Assembly: GCA_963281255.1 (NCBI GenBank)
Contig: OY725497.1
Span: 310,001 to 374,000 of the forward strand
Direction: 5' to 3'
Length of the DNA: 64,000 nucleotides
From: Aphrocallistes beatrix
Lineage: Eukaryota > Porifera > Hexactinellida > Sceptrulophora > Aphrocallistidae
A program made the translations under genes and the position numbers. The notes below the pieces were generated by a model that was given only the letters and a program-made list of their open reading frames with translations, was not told the DNA's origin and did no database searches. Shown piece after piece: positions 29,331 through 39,908 of this stretch. The first letter of the stretch is position 1, and the number at the start of each line of letters is the position of its first letter.

Positions 29331-32093
29331 TATAACTAAAAGAAATGGAGTTGTATGATAATTTAATTCATATAGTTGAATATTAATTTTTATATATCAA
29401 CCTCCACATACTACTTGTTTATCAAGGACTCGTTATCAATAGATAAAAGAACTATCAATGTCGGAATAAACAAATAATAGTTGTACTTAATAGCAAAAAC
29501 AGAAGCAGCAAAAATTAACAGGATTGTATGGATTTGTAGAGATAGTATTGTGAATGATCATAATGTTGATTGATTGATTGATATTATTTCCATACGACAA
29601 CCGAACAAAACTCTAATTAAAGCCAATTTATTGCACGAGCCCTAAAATGCTAATAAAATCAGAGGAAATGCATTTCTAAAGACATATAAGTTTGTATCTG
29701 CTTAACATGCTACAACACAATTAATTGTTCGTTAGAGAATTAATGAATCCCTGAGTGAATTCAGTGAGAAGAGAAGGAGAGGAATTTAAATAATTAGTGC
29801 TGATTAGAATCCACCAAAACTGCAAAACCATTCTGTCATATGTATGTACATATTCTAAGACCTAAATGCATCCACATTTCATTGTAATATACAGTCACTA
29901 GTCATGATTGGAATTTTGAAACTCTTTTTTTAAAATTGGCAATGATTCAAGAACTCATCAGAAATTTTAGCAACGCAGTGGTTTTAAAGGTCCTTTGCAA
30001 TTTATTAAAAATAGCTGCATAATGAATTAAGTAGGTAAAAGAAGTTGGCAAAATAATCACACGCCATTAACAAATGGGCGCTAATATCGTGATGTCTGAA
30101 CAGAAAATCGTGCTAAAAAGGCGGCATTTATCAAATAGTAAAAATATTTATTCAATGACATAGAACTAGTAGATGTAAAGTTTAGGGGGAGCACCTCAGT
30201 TACAAATTAGTTTTACCAATGATGAGAACACACTGCCCATAGGAAGAATAATGCTGAAGAGCTCTCAATTATACATCGGGTTACATAGTACTATATTGAA
30301 AATATCATGAAAGGAGCTGTTTACACAAAAAAAGCTTTGGGTGGTTTGTGATAGAGTTGAAACAGCAGGCAATAAATGTCCTCGTGAACAAGTATATATA
30401 TGTCCAATCGTATATTTTAGTTTTGAAATAATAAGTATTTATTTTGGGATTTTTTTGGAAGAAAATCTAGGTTATTCGCTCTTTAATTTTTTCAAAAAAG
30501 TTTATATTGTAATTCCAAAAATGGAAAAATATATGCTAGTGAAACTAACTCTACTATCACACCACTTTCTTGTTCCTAATTTTTTTCCTAAGTCAAGGAA
30601 AATTCAGACCTAGAATGAATGTATTTGCTTCGAAAATTGATTATTTAACCTTTGCTCATTACTTTTCTGAAAAAAAAAAAACTTTCAAATCCAGAACCTA
30701 TAGGGACACATGCCTACGGTTGAAAATTGATTGAAATATTCATTGAGATTAGTCAGGATAACCATTTAAACAGTACTAACATATAAATGTATAAATAGCC
30801 TCTGCTACCTTTCTAACTTTCAACAAGTCTCGATATTATTCAAGAATTTTGATTGCTAAGCCAAAAAACTACGTTTTATACGTACAAAATCAACATGAAA
30901 TCGTGAAATTCGAAGGTAGACGTGAAATTGATATATCTGCATCAAATAATTGTTGTCATAAATTTCATCAAAAATGAAAATTCAGTAATGCAAATTGCAG
31001 TTCTTTTACTTACCACTCTTAATAGCGTTTCGAACAAATCGATCAATTCAAAAGAATATAAGTATGAGTTACATCTGTGAACAGGTTAGTAGGTATTTAT
31101 AAATCCTGCAACAATAACTCAACGAGCCGGTAGTTGAATGTATTGGATGAGATTAAATTGAGATAGGTTTCCTATTGTGCTTACTAAGGCTTAAAAGGTT
31201 TTCAAATGATTATCACTATTATGACACTAAGTGTTGATTCTCGGGAAATCGCAAAAAGCGCGCCTTTAAACGGCCGTTAGTTTAGGAGATAAAATTGAAA
31301 AGATGGTATGAATATAATGAGGAGAATTCTAGGGATCATTTTCGTTTGTCAGCATGATATCTGGTTACATATGATATCTAACAATTAACTCATTGTTATA
31401 CAAAAATGTATCAAGTTGAATCTATCCAGGGCATGAAACACAAGAGAGCAGAAGAATCTTATGCGATTATTCTGGAATTGATATAACCTAATCTGATCTG
31501 GTTGTAGCGCATGAAACGAACAACTCGCCCAGGATTAGGTCGAGACATAACATGAATATACGTGCTGTTTATAGGAGAATATATGGGAGAATTTATGGTA
31601 AAATTAGAAGAGGGTTGAATACATTATTCATTATACAAACAAATCTATTCTGCTATAATATACCTTTGGTGAAACAGAGCTGTGAAGGAGCCGAGTTTGA
31701 TTAAACTTCTAGAAAAAAAATATAATTCAGTTGAACACTCTGACAATATATACTGTCAGCGAATGAAATGGTTTAAAGTTTGAGAGGTCACAAGTGGTAT
31801 GAAGTTATCATCTGCAATGGAATTATAATGGTGCTGTGTGGAACTATGACATATGATATGATAAGTTCGGATGAGATGGGCATAGATATAATAGTCATTT
31901 GATTCAAATGAAATTATTAACTCATCTTGACTAAGGCTATATCGTTAAGGTGTATCTTATAATTATTGTACCACAAATTAGGTAAGATAATGGCCTCAGA
32001 GTCAATTATCTAAAAATATCTTCCTTTATATTGAATATATAAGATAACTTTTAAAATATATATAAATACATCATTGAAAAATCATCAACATCT
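29331..32093. other. 2.8-kb gene-free stretch
   Basis: This is the largest spacer in the window. It is AT-rich with short TTGATTGATTGA runs. A 90-aa frame at 30341-30613 has low-complexity composition and no recognisable domain. No tRNA, rRNA or transposon termini were recognised. Confidence 0.5.
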
Positions 32094-33848
32094 TCAGAAA
32101 AAGAGCTGCTCGTACTTGGCATGCAGTTTTAGGAATGTAAATACATGGGGTGGTAGCAAAATTTCATAGAAATCTAACTGCTCCCCGTCAGCAATAAGAC
32201 AGACACAGCATAAAGTTTGCAGGGTAAAGGGCGGTTTCAAGGACGGATGCTTCAAAACTTCTACTCTCAGCTCCGGGGGTAGATAGTTATAAAATGTTTT
32301 ACCAGCACAATCCAGAGAAAATGGATAAGCACCAACATTGAGAAGAAAGGTGATGACTGGAAGAGGGGAAGCTAGGCAGTTAACAACCTCATGAAGCACT
32401 GTCGAACCAGTCAAACAACTACGGTTGTCCAGACCTAAGTTAAAATCCAAAAGAAAAGATATCGACTTTTCCATCGATACATTATATTTCTTGAATGTGT
32501 GCTCATAATTCACTGGACGGATGAGCAAGTTAAAGAGGTGAGCCCTAGATCGTGAAGAATCAAGTAAAATACGCAGATAATTATAGAACCTAGTGTGGTC
32601 GCAACTAGAAAGATAATTTGAAAATGTTTTGCAGAGGTAGAGAAATAAAATTGTATAGACACAGAGGAAATTGAAAGTAATTCTGGCATGAACTTCCATA
32701 TCAGATGCGAATATATAATTAGGGCTGAAGGAACTCTCCAGGCGAAAATCAAAAAATTGAAACATATATGGAACCAAAATTGAAATTTCAAACGAATCTC
32801 GATCACAAGACCACAAGTACGAGAGCAGGTCAAATATAGAATTCCATAATTTCGAATAAAATATCCAGGCATCCTCAAATAACCAAGAGGTATTACCACC
32901 AAAAGGAAGCACGGGGCTAAGGCAACTCTCTAGAGTTAATATTATATAGAGATAGAGTGCACGAGACAAATCGGAATAGTTAATACGAAGATATTTTTTG
33001 GATAAACTCACAAATTGACAACTTTGGAGTATAAATCGCTGAGCAACTTCGCCAAACATTCCCTCATTCCTTAAACCGATGCACCGGTGTAGATACAGCA
33101 ATTTTAAACTAGCGCCGTTCAAAATCTTAAGCGAGTATTTCAATGCAAAACACGTTTGTACTTCTTCGATAAGCGTGTTTAAACTTGGATCAATAGGAAT
33201 TTGAGAATATCCAACAGGGAGACCTTGCTTTATTAGGAATACAAGACGGTGCCTAAATGCTCTGCCAATGTCATCTGACTTGATCCGATCATCAGAATTG
33301 AATGATTTGATACTGAAGAGGTCGAACAAGTCTGAGACGGTCAGGTTCAAATTTTGAGTGAGTTTGGGAATAAACCAATTCATCTCGAATAGGGCGGATA
33401 GAGAGAGAACTGTATAGTTATGGTTCGAGCGTATAATTTTGGCGCCTGAAGAACCAAGTACTTCAATAATTGCAAGGATATCATCATAATCTTTCTTCAA
33501 TCGAGGATGTCGGCTGATATTCTGGTAGTACGAACTGAGAAATTTAATTCGTTTTGGCTTATCTGCTAATGCGAAATGTAACGGTGTCAGGCCCAAATCT
33601 GACTTGGAATCGACATTAGAGGGCGTGGCGAAGAGGAGAACTTCGACAAGATTGACTCGCTTGTATAAAACTGCAAGATGAATGGGGCGTATGCCGTGTT
33701 CATCACAGAGCGATGGGAGACGGTCCCAATATGCTGAAACGAGACTAACAAAATCTTCATGTGACCCGATGACAATGCTGTCCCGAAATCTAATGAATAA
33801 CTGCTCATCACTATGTCGGCAATTCTCAACTGGGGTTGGCAAATCCAT
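32094..33848 (-). CDS. FEM1-like ankyrin-repeat protein (putative CUL2 receptor)
   Basis: A single exon encodes 584 aa. N-terminal ankyrin repeats are visible (GIRPIHLAVLYKRVNLVEVLL, LGLTPLHFALADK). The middle is long, helical and divergent. Two more ankyrin-like repeats follow near the C terminus (GSTVLHEVVNC...VITFLLNVGA). The last 50 residues, beginning with a TLQTLCC block and reaching ILLPPHVFTFLKLH, match the FEM1 C-terminal VHL-box-like region that ends in IPxxLxxFVxLH. FEM1 proteins are substrate receptors of CUL2 ubiquitin ligases that read C-terminal degrons. Divergence is high, so orthology to FEM1A/B/C cannot be assigned. Confidence 0.65.
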   Translation of the reverse strand: MDLPTPVENCRHSDEQLFIRFRDSIVIGSHEDFVSLVSAYWDRLPSLCDEHGIRPIHLAVLYKRVNLVEVLLFATPSNVDSKSDLGLTPLHFALADKPKRIKFLSSYYQNISRHPRLKKDYDDILAIIEVLGSSGAKIIRSNHNYTVLSLSALFEMNWFIPKLTQNLNLTVSDLFDLFSIKSFNSDDRIKSDDIGRAFRHRLVFLIKQGLPVGYSQIPIDPSLNTLIEEVQTCFALKYSLKILNGASLKLLYLHRCIGLRNEGMFGEVAQRFILQSCQFVSLSKKYLRINYSDLSRALYLYIILTLESCLSPVLPFGGNTSWLFEDAWIFYSKLWNSIFDLLSYLWSCDRDSFEISILVPYMFQFFDFRLESSFSPNYIFASDMEVHARITFNFLCVYTILFLYLCKTFSNYLSSCDHTRFYNYLRILLDSSRSRAHLFNLLIRPVNYEHTFKKYNVSMEKSISFLLDFNLGLDNRSCLTGSTVLHEVVNCLASPLPVITFLLNVGAYPFSLDCAGKTFYNYLPPELRVEVLKHPSLKPPFTLQTLCCVCLIADGEQLDFYEILLPPHVFTFLKLHAKYEQLFF

Positions 33849-34325
33849 TATCTATCTAAAGAAAGTTTCCGTTCTGTCAGTTGCATAACTTCCTAAGTAG
33901 ACCATTTAAATCGTACATCCTGGCGTGATGTAATACTATATGACCACTTATTTGGTCACTTTGGGAGTAGTTTTAAAGTATTTAGGAGGTATAGATAGTA
34001 AAGTTCACATCCCTATGAAATAGGGCACACAAATACTTCATCTTCCATGAGAGATTGCGTCATTTGTACCAGATATGTTGTAACCTCGCATCAATCGATA
34101 ACAGTACATTATCAAACAACATATCCCTTCAGATATTTGGAACAACGGCAATTCATCAAAAATTAGCATTCAAATCAAGTTAATCAGAGTCCACAACATT
34201 CAAAGTCTACATTTTCATCTCAATTAGAGATTGAGTCAAGCTAATTGCAATTACTATTAAGTATGGTATTTTAAGTCAATTAAAATATCATTAGGGCTAT
34301 GAGCAAACGGAAAATTGTTGCAATA
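33849..34325. other. Spacer between the FEM1-like and POLE3 genes
   Basis: No gene or repeat is recognised. It contains the FEM1-like promoter side and the POLE3 3' side. Confidence 0.5.
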
Positions 34326-34820
34326 TTAATCATGGTAAGGAATAATATCCTCTGATTGTAGAATTTCAGACGTCAAGCAATTGTCGACATCCAAGCCAGC
34401 AGATCCTGCCTCTTCAGTGAATATATCATCAGATTGGATCTTTTCCTCTACTTCCATACTCTCGAATTCTAATGACTCAACTGCTTCAACTTCGGAAGAC
34501 TTTCGTTTCTTAGAAGAAGGTTTTTTTACTTTAGTACCAACCTTGTATATCTCTAACATTGCCCGCAATTCTGGTACGAACTCTGTCAACTCCATATCTT
34601 CAAGCGCTTGAAAGAGATCTTCCGCATGTAACGTCCTACGTTTAGCCTTAGCAGCAAATTCATTACTAATCGAGGTTGAGTATAAGATAAATACACAGGT
34701 GGCTTTCATCAAGGCCAGTTTGGCTTCTTTGGACACTATTGTTCCCTCAGGTAGACTTTCTTTAATTACGCGATTGATTGTGGTCATAGGAAGAGAAAAT
34801 TCCTCTGGCCTAGACGCCAT
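34326..34820 (-). CDS. POLE3: DNA polymerase epsilon subunit 3 / CHRAC17 histone-fold protein
   Basis: A single exon encodes 164 aa. The first 95 residues are a complete H2B-like histone fold matching POLE3: SLPMTTINRVIKESLPEG, SKEAKLALMKATCVFILYST, FAAKAKRRTLHAEDLFQALE and MELTEFVPEL. A Lys-rich stretch (KKPSSKKRKSSEVE) and an acidic tail follow, as in POLE3. With POLE4 it forms a dimer in the leading-strand polymerase, and with CHRAC15 a dimer in chromatin remodelling. No POLE4 or CHRAC15 gene is in the window. Confidence 0.93.
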   Translation of the reverse strand: MASRPEEFSLPMTTINRVIKESLPEGTIVSKEAKLALMKATCVFILYSTSISNEFAAKAKRRTLHAEDLFQALEDMELTEFVPELRAMLEIYKVGTKVKKPSSKKRKSSEVEAVESLEFESMEVEEKIQSDDIFTEEAGSAGLDVDNCLTSEILQSEDIIPYHD

Positions 34821-35354
34821 AAATGCTAGTACACAAATGGAATATGTGCGAATTATGCAATATTCTCGATAGAATGAATGCCCAATACACCTGAATATAA
34901 AAGAAATACTTGTTTCATTATGTACTTAGTAAAATCTTAAATTTGCGAAATCTGATTTTTTAAGAATTAATGGCCCCCATATTTAAAACGTCTCAGTGAT
35001 GGCATGATTCGGTGACGAGTTGAAATATATTTCCTAAGATTAAAAATTGCTTAAGTCACTGTCAAATAAGATCTGTCTGGTATGCAAAAAAACAGCTTTC
35101 TGCAACTGGAAGTTCTTAAATCAATACAGGACAGTTATGGAGAAATGCAAATTCCAAATTACTCAAATGAGATGTCAGCTGATAAATTCAAACAAGAATA
35201 GTCATAATAAAGTAATAAAAAACGATACTAAAATAGAATAACAAAGATAGATGAAGAAATAGGTTTATATTTGTTACTAATTCATAGTATTAATAAATAA
35301 ACATAAAATGACGTAAAAAGTCAGTTGTCTTTGAGTGAGAGGGTTACCTATTTG
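34821..35354. other. Spacer between POLE3 and the LHFPL-like gene
   Basis: AT-rich DNA without a recognisable feature. A small frame at 35047-35241 (+) has no supporting context. Confidence 0.45.
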
Positions 35355-36163
35355 TTAAAAGTGCGGTTTGGCACAGATAAAGGGGAGATCGTCCACCACG
35401 TTCATGGAAAAGACAGCCAATGGTGGAAGAAATGAAGTGGCAGCGGTGAAGACCATTCCAAGGATATACGCCCAATCTATGTTGCAACTCCCAGAGTTGT
35501 AAGAGTAAGAGGGAGCGCAGAACTGAGTTATGAAAGGAGCCCCAAAACCCGCTGGAAAGACTACAAGGGCGACAAGAAACAATAGGATTGCACACATCTG
35601 TAGTATGTAGCAGATGGCAAAAATAGAAAAGCTGTTTAGAGCTTTTATCTTAGGAATCAACATCCCAACGATTAGGAATATCCCAGACATGAAAAGCAAT
35701 GCACAACCAATGCTGTAGAGTATAGCCGTAGCTTTCATGGCGTCGGGGATATCTTTGTTAACTATAAAAAGAGAAAATGATAATAGTTAGAGAGGAAGAT
35801 AAATTAATGTGTTTAAAAATCAATACCTAGACTGGTGCTTTCGATTGAGAGATAGGAACTGTATTGAAGAATCTCGTTAGCAGTGAATTCCATATTCACA
35901 GCTCCGATCCTAGCGGGGTTGGGCGGGATAGCACTGGAAGTCGTAGAGAGCCAATAAGGAAACCCGAGACTGATGATATGTCCGATCATCAAAAAGAATG
36001 TGGCGAGCAGCCAAATAGCGGAAACCAAGCTGAGTCCTTTGATGCGCTTTAGCCCTCTCTTCTCCGCCTGTTCTGCGTAGAAGGTCGCAATAGGGGGGTT
36101 GGGCATAGGGTCCATGGGTACCAGTCCCTTCATCGAATCTCGATCTGGCATTGCTAAAGCCAT
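35355..36163 (-). CDS. LHFPL-like tetraspan membrane protein
   Basis: Exons 36163-35827 and 35761-35355 (65-bp intron, phase 1) give 247 aa. Four membrane segments are visible: SAIWLLATFFLMIGHII, ILYSIGCALLFMSGIFLIVG, FAICYILQMCAILLFLVALVV and AYILGMVFTAATSFLPP. The pattern FPYWL in the first extracellular loop, a short loop before TM2, and FPAGFG...C...SGSCNIDWAYILG before TM4 match the LHFPL branch of claudin-like tetraspans. Members assist channel or receptor complexes in other animals. The exact subfamily cannot be assigned. Confidence 0.7.
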
Positions 36164-36377
36164 GTTACCTCGCTCTGTCGATTCTAGCTAGTATGTGTAA
36201 AGAACTGATGTCTAGCCAGGATACGAGATAATATAGCTTATAAGTACTCACGTACGTATTACAAATACACTAATATAATTATTAGTACAACATCAATAAA
36301 ACTATTCATAACAGTCTACATAAATGAATTTGAGTGTGAAACATTTCCTGTGATCCTCTATCTGGTATAAACTCAGG

Positions 36378-37262
36378 TCATACGTCCAGTATGTAATCTG
36401 CCGAGTACGGCCTCCTCTTGTAATGCACTCCGTGGACAGAGTGGAAAGGTGACATCCAACTCCATGAGATCTTACCACCGAAAACTTCCTGCATGCTTTC
36501 ACAGAACGTTGCATCTCTCTCGATTTCAACTTGTTTGAGTCTCTCAATTCCAGTTTCGTCATAAGCGATTGCGTAGACCTGCGAGCAGAACATAATGAAT
36601 GTGAAAAGGACGAATAAAAGGCCTTCCAACACTCCTAAAACCATAAGCACGATATGAGGTGGCCCAGTGATAATGCCGTTACAAGATTCAAAGTGAGTAC
36701 TGGCACAGTCATAAAAGTGAATTCCAGACATTATGAGACCAATGACAGATACCAACATGATGTAAAAACAGAAAAGGACAAAGAATTTCTGATTGTAAGC
36801 CCCCACACAATTGTTCACCCATGGGCAATGATGATCCATTCGCTGGATGCAGCGGTTGCAAGTGCTGCAGTGATGAGCGCGGTAAGGCTTTGAACCTCTA
36901 CATTTCTTGCAGTAAGAAACGGCTTCTCCTTGTTCTTTCCTTTCAGAGATGGATTCTTCTGAATCCGTATCACGAGGCATGGAACCTGGGTCTGTGAACA
37001 TAGTTTTCATATGCGCCACAATCGCATAAAGACAGCCAAACGTGAACATGATCCATAGAACTGACAGGATGAAGGTAGGTCTCGGTAACAGAATGACAAA
37101 TATAGCGACGAATTGCCCAAATAGCATTAGAAAGTATGTGAGGAGCATGCAAATAATGCCGCAGGGATCGCAGATGAACCAATATTTTCCATTCTCAGAA
37201 GGGTAGAGGCGTAACATATATATGCACAGGATTTTTAAAAAGCGACATTTCACGACGCCCAT
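36378..37262 (-). CDS. DHHC palmitoyltransferase (ZDHHC3/7-like)
   Basis: A single exon encodes 294 aa with four membrane helices. The cysteine-rich domain between TM2 and TM3 reads YCKKCRGSKPYRAHHC, CNRCIQRMDHHCPWVNNCVG, with the catalytic DHHC cysteine and intact zinc ligands. DPGSMPRDT, the DPG motif, precedes it. The TTxE-like region near the end is replaced by a divergent CESMQEVFGG segment. The overall order resembles Golgi ZDHHC3/ZDHHC7, which S-acylate peripheral and synaptic proteins. It starts 95 bp after the ANKRD55-like stop. Confidence 0.88.
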   Translation of the reverse strand: MGVVKCRFLKILCIYMLRLYPSENGKYWFICDPCGIICMLLTYFLMLFGQFVAIFVILLPRPTFILSVLWIMFTFGCLYAIVAHMKTMFTDPGSMPRDTDSEESISERKEQGEAVSYCKKCRGSKPYRAHHCSTCNRCIQRMDHHCPWVNNCVGAYNQKFFVLFCFYIMLVSVIGLIMSGIHFYDCASTHFESCNGIITGPPHIVLMVLGVLEGLLFVLFTFIMFCSQVYAIAYDETGIERLKQVEIERDATFCESMQEVFGGKISWSWMSPFHSVHGVHYKRRPYSADYILDV

Positions 37263-37356
37263 CTGTTGATGTTTGAATCTAATACACTAACCACAAAAGT
37301 GAATAGAAATGCAATACTGGACTTATATAGACTTCCGTATATAAAATTCGCAATTT

Positions 37357-39814
37357 CTAAGAGCATAGTAATAAATTATAAAAATAAAAAAAGACAGGGC
37401 CTTTCCCTTTGTTGGTGTATTTCTGCAAATAACAGCCTCTGCTTATAATCCGTAATAGAAGCACGTCATACAGCTTCAGCACACATTTCTCTGTGCTGAA
37501 TACAACGCTGTTTATGTCTGGGCTGGTTGAGATAACAATGGAGGGAGGTGTGACGGAGACTTTGGGTGGAGACTCTCTCTCTGGCGTCAGTAGTTCTATG
37601 CATTCCTAAATCAATACCAGGAATCGATTTCAAATGAATATAATTTAACCTAACTGTTTAATGTATCAGAATATACCTGTAAGTTTTTTGCTTGTGCGTA
37701 ATCTAAAGGAGTCTTCCCATCATAATCTTCCGCCGACTTCGGAGCACCATATTCGAGAAGAGAAGCGATGACCGAATTTTTGCCGCACACTGAAGCCCAG
37801 TGAAGAGGGGTGCGGCCTTTGAGATCTCTGTCCTCCACAGCGTTGGGCCTAATGGAGAGGAGCTGTGCTAGGGAATGAGACGAGCCGCTCTCTGCGATAT
37901 AATGTGCAACCGTCTTTCCTTTCGAGTCTTTAAAACTAGATTTTAAAAACGGAAAGAAAAATATTTGATAAATAATTGTTGAAAATCGACATAAAAAACT
38001 AACACAACAACACACCAACTAGACTGGAGAGACAGCAAAACTCGGAGACATTTCTCGCGACTTTCAACATCTCCAGTACCATTCAAACTCCAATGTACTG
38101 CCTTCACGCCATCCGAGTCACTCACACTCTGAGAAGCTCCGTGTCTCAGTAACACTTCCAAGTGGTCGGGTTGCGACATGTAAGATGCCCACATGAGTGG
38201 TGTCATGCCTTGAGAATCAGTGGCGTTGACATCTCCACTGCCATGGCTCAACAGCAGCTTGAGACACTTCGTACTGGGGGCATAGGTCGCCCAGTGGATG
38301 GGGAGTCGACCTTCTGAGTCTTTCAGCGCGGTTTCTGTCACCTTATACTGAAGCAAGAGCGAGAGAGTTGCATGGTTACCAGTGAATGCAGCCTGATGGA
38401 GGATTGTGCTACCGTCTGCTGTGGAGATATTCACATCGGCACCTGTCACAGACGTGAATGAATACCTCCGAATAGCAGTCACCAGACATTACTCAGGATT
38501 CATACCGGCTCCCAGCAGGAGTTTGATGCAGTCGAGGTGCGACCAGTAGGCAGCGTGCATCAGGGGGGTGCGTCCCTCCCTGTCTGTCATGTCGACATTC
38601 AGTTTGTCTCTGTCGATAAGACCAGAACTCTCTGGGAGAGCGAGACAGAGGAGGGGGTCTGAGGCGTTCTTGATGGCGGTGAGAAGTTCCGCGAGGTACT
38701 GCTTATTCCCGTTAGCTGCTGCGTAGTGGAGTGGGTGGAGTTTGTGGTCCTTACTGGTCCAGCTCCAAGCTGAATTAGTTTGCGGGTAGTGGAGGTCATT
38801 CTCTATGTCGTGGTAAATTGCCCTTTGATGACAAGAGTAAACTAACATTGCATATATGTACTCACATGATAGTGTTGCCAGATGTTCATGCCACATACCT
38901 TTAAATGTTCATGCCAAGTTCATGCCATACAGCAGTAAAAAATCATTCCAAGTCCTTACCAAAGTTAAATGTTCATGTGAAATCAAAGAAGTATTTTGCC
39001 ATGTTCAAGCTAAAAGCAAAAAGTTCATGCCAAGTTCAAGCTAAAAGTAAAATGTTCACGTCATATTCATGCCACAACTCGAAAGTTCATGAAAATGGTT
39101 AAATCTATTAACTTTGTTCATGGTATGGCAACATCGCGGCATGATAGAGCGTCGAATAAGAACCAACCTTTCCTTTAGATGCATTTTCTTTTCAGTTGTT
39201 TGAGTGGGTATTAAGGGGACATTGTCAGTAAGATCTTCTACATCATCATCAACGCGTAGCGCATCAACTTCATCATCTAGCTCTACTTTATCCAAATGTT
39301 GCTCTAATTGGCCGACACAGTCTCCATCAGATAAAGAGGTAGCACTACGCTCCTCAGTTTTAAGCACATCAGAGTTAGCATCTACATTTTCTTTATTAGC
39401 AGTTGTTCGTGCCTCTTCTTTCATGTTTCTATCTTTAGCCGATATCTGCAACGGAGTTTGCACGATAAATCCTCTTCTGTTGGTTCTAATATTGTGCTGT
39501 ACGGGGATAACGTGACCAGAAGACTTAGACTTGCCAGTCATGCTCAGATGGACTCTGTTCGGTTTAGATCTAGATTCAGCTGTAGTTAAAACGTTCTGTA
39601 AACCTTTGGGATGAATAGGTTTGATGGAAAGTTTGTTGATGCTTCTCAACGGTTTATTAACACCTGGATTCGTTGAATTAGCTTTGGCATGAGGAGGTCT
39701 TTTTTCAAAGTTTTGCAGCTGAACCTCTTGAGGATCTGTCCAGCCAGCAGCTGCATCGATTATATACGCACGTTGGACATTATACGAAGATGTCTCGTTA
39801 GGTTTAGTAGCCAT
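37357..39814 (-). CDS. ANKRD55-like ankyrin-repeat protein
   Basis: Exons 39814-39168, 38822-38506, 38442-38016, 37935-37677 and 37605-37357 give 632 aa with consistent phases. About 215 disordered N-terminal residues precede eight or more ankyrin repeats (HPLHYAAANGNKQYLAELL, GRTPLMHAAYWSHLDCIKLL, STILHQAAFTGNHATLSLLL, RLPIHWATYAPSTKCLKLLL, GMTPLMWASYMSQPDHLEVL, GRTPLHWASVCGKNSVIASL, GKTPLDYA). Spacing and wording match ANKRD55, a ciliary/IFT-associated protein, and more loosely inversin. The last exon is less sure: reading through the donor at 37676 instead ends the protein at 37650. Intron 1 (345 bp) holds a GTTCATGCC-rich repeat. DEPDC5 ends only 94 bp upstream. Confidence 0.75.
38873..39128. 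repeat. Degenerate GTTCATGCCA repeat cluster in an ANKRD55-like intron
   Basis: At least eight variants of AAAGTTCATGCCA occur in 250 bp, for example ATGTTCATGCCA, AAGTTCATGCCA and ATATTCATGCCA. The cluster begins GTTGCCAGATG and ends with an inverted ATGGCAAC, so it may be a short terminal-inverted element, but no target duplication is visible. Confidence 0.6.
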
Positions 39815-39908
39815 GTCAGAATCTGCTATTGCCCATTAAAAACTGTATATAAATCAAAAGGAGCATAAGATTGGATCAAATTAAACTTAATGAAATACCA
39901 TCCACGCA

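Noticed and set aside
30341..30613. 90-aa plus-strand frame in the large spacer
   Set aside because: No domain, no splice context and an AT-driven Phe/Ile/Lys composition.
38489..38896. Independent small ankyrin genes at 37650-38018, 37943-38482 and 38489-38896
   Set aside because: They are consecutive exons of one ANKRD55-like gene with matching phases.
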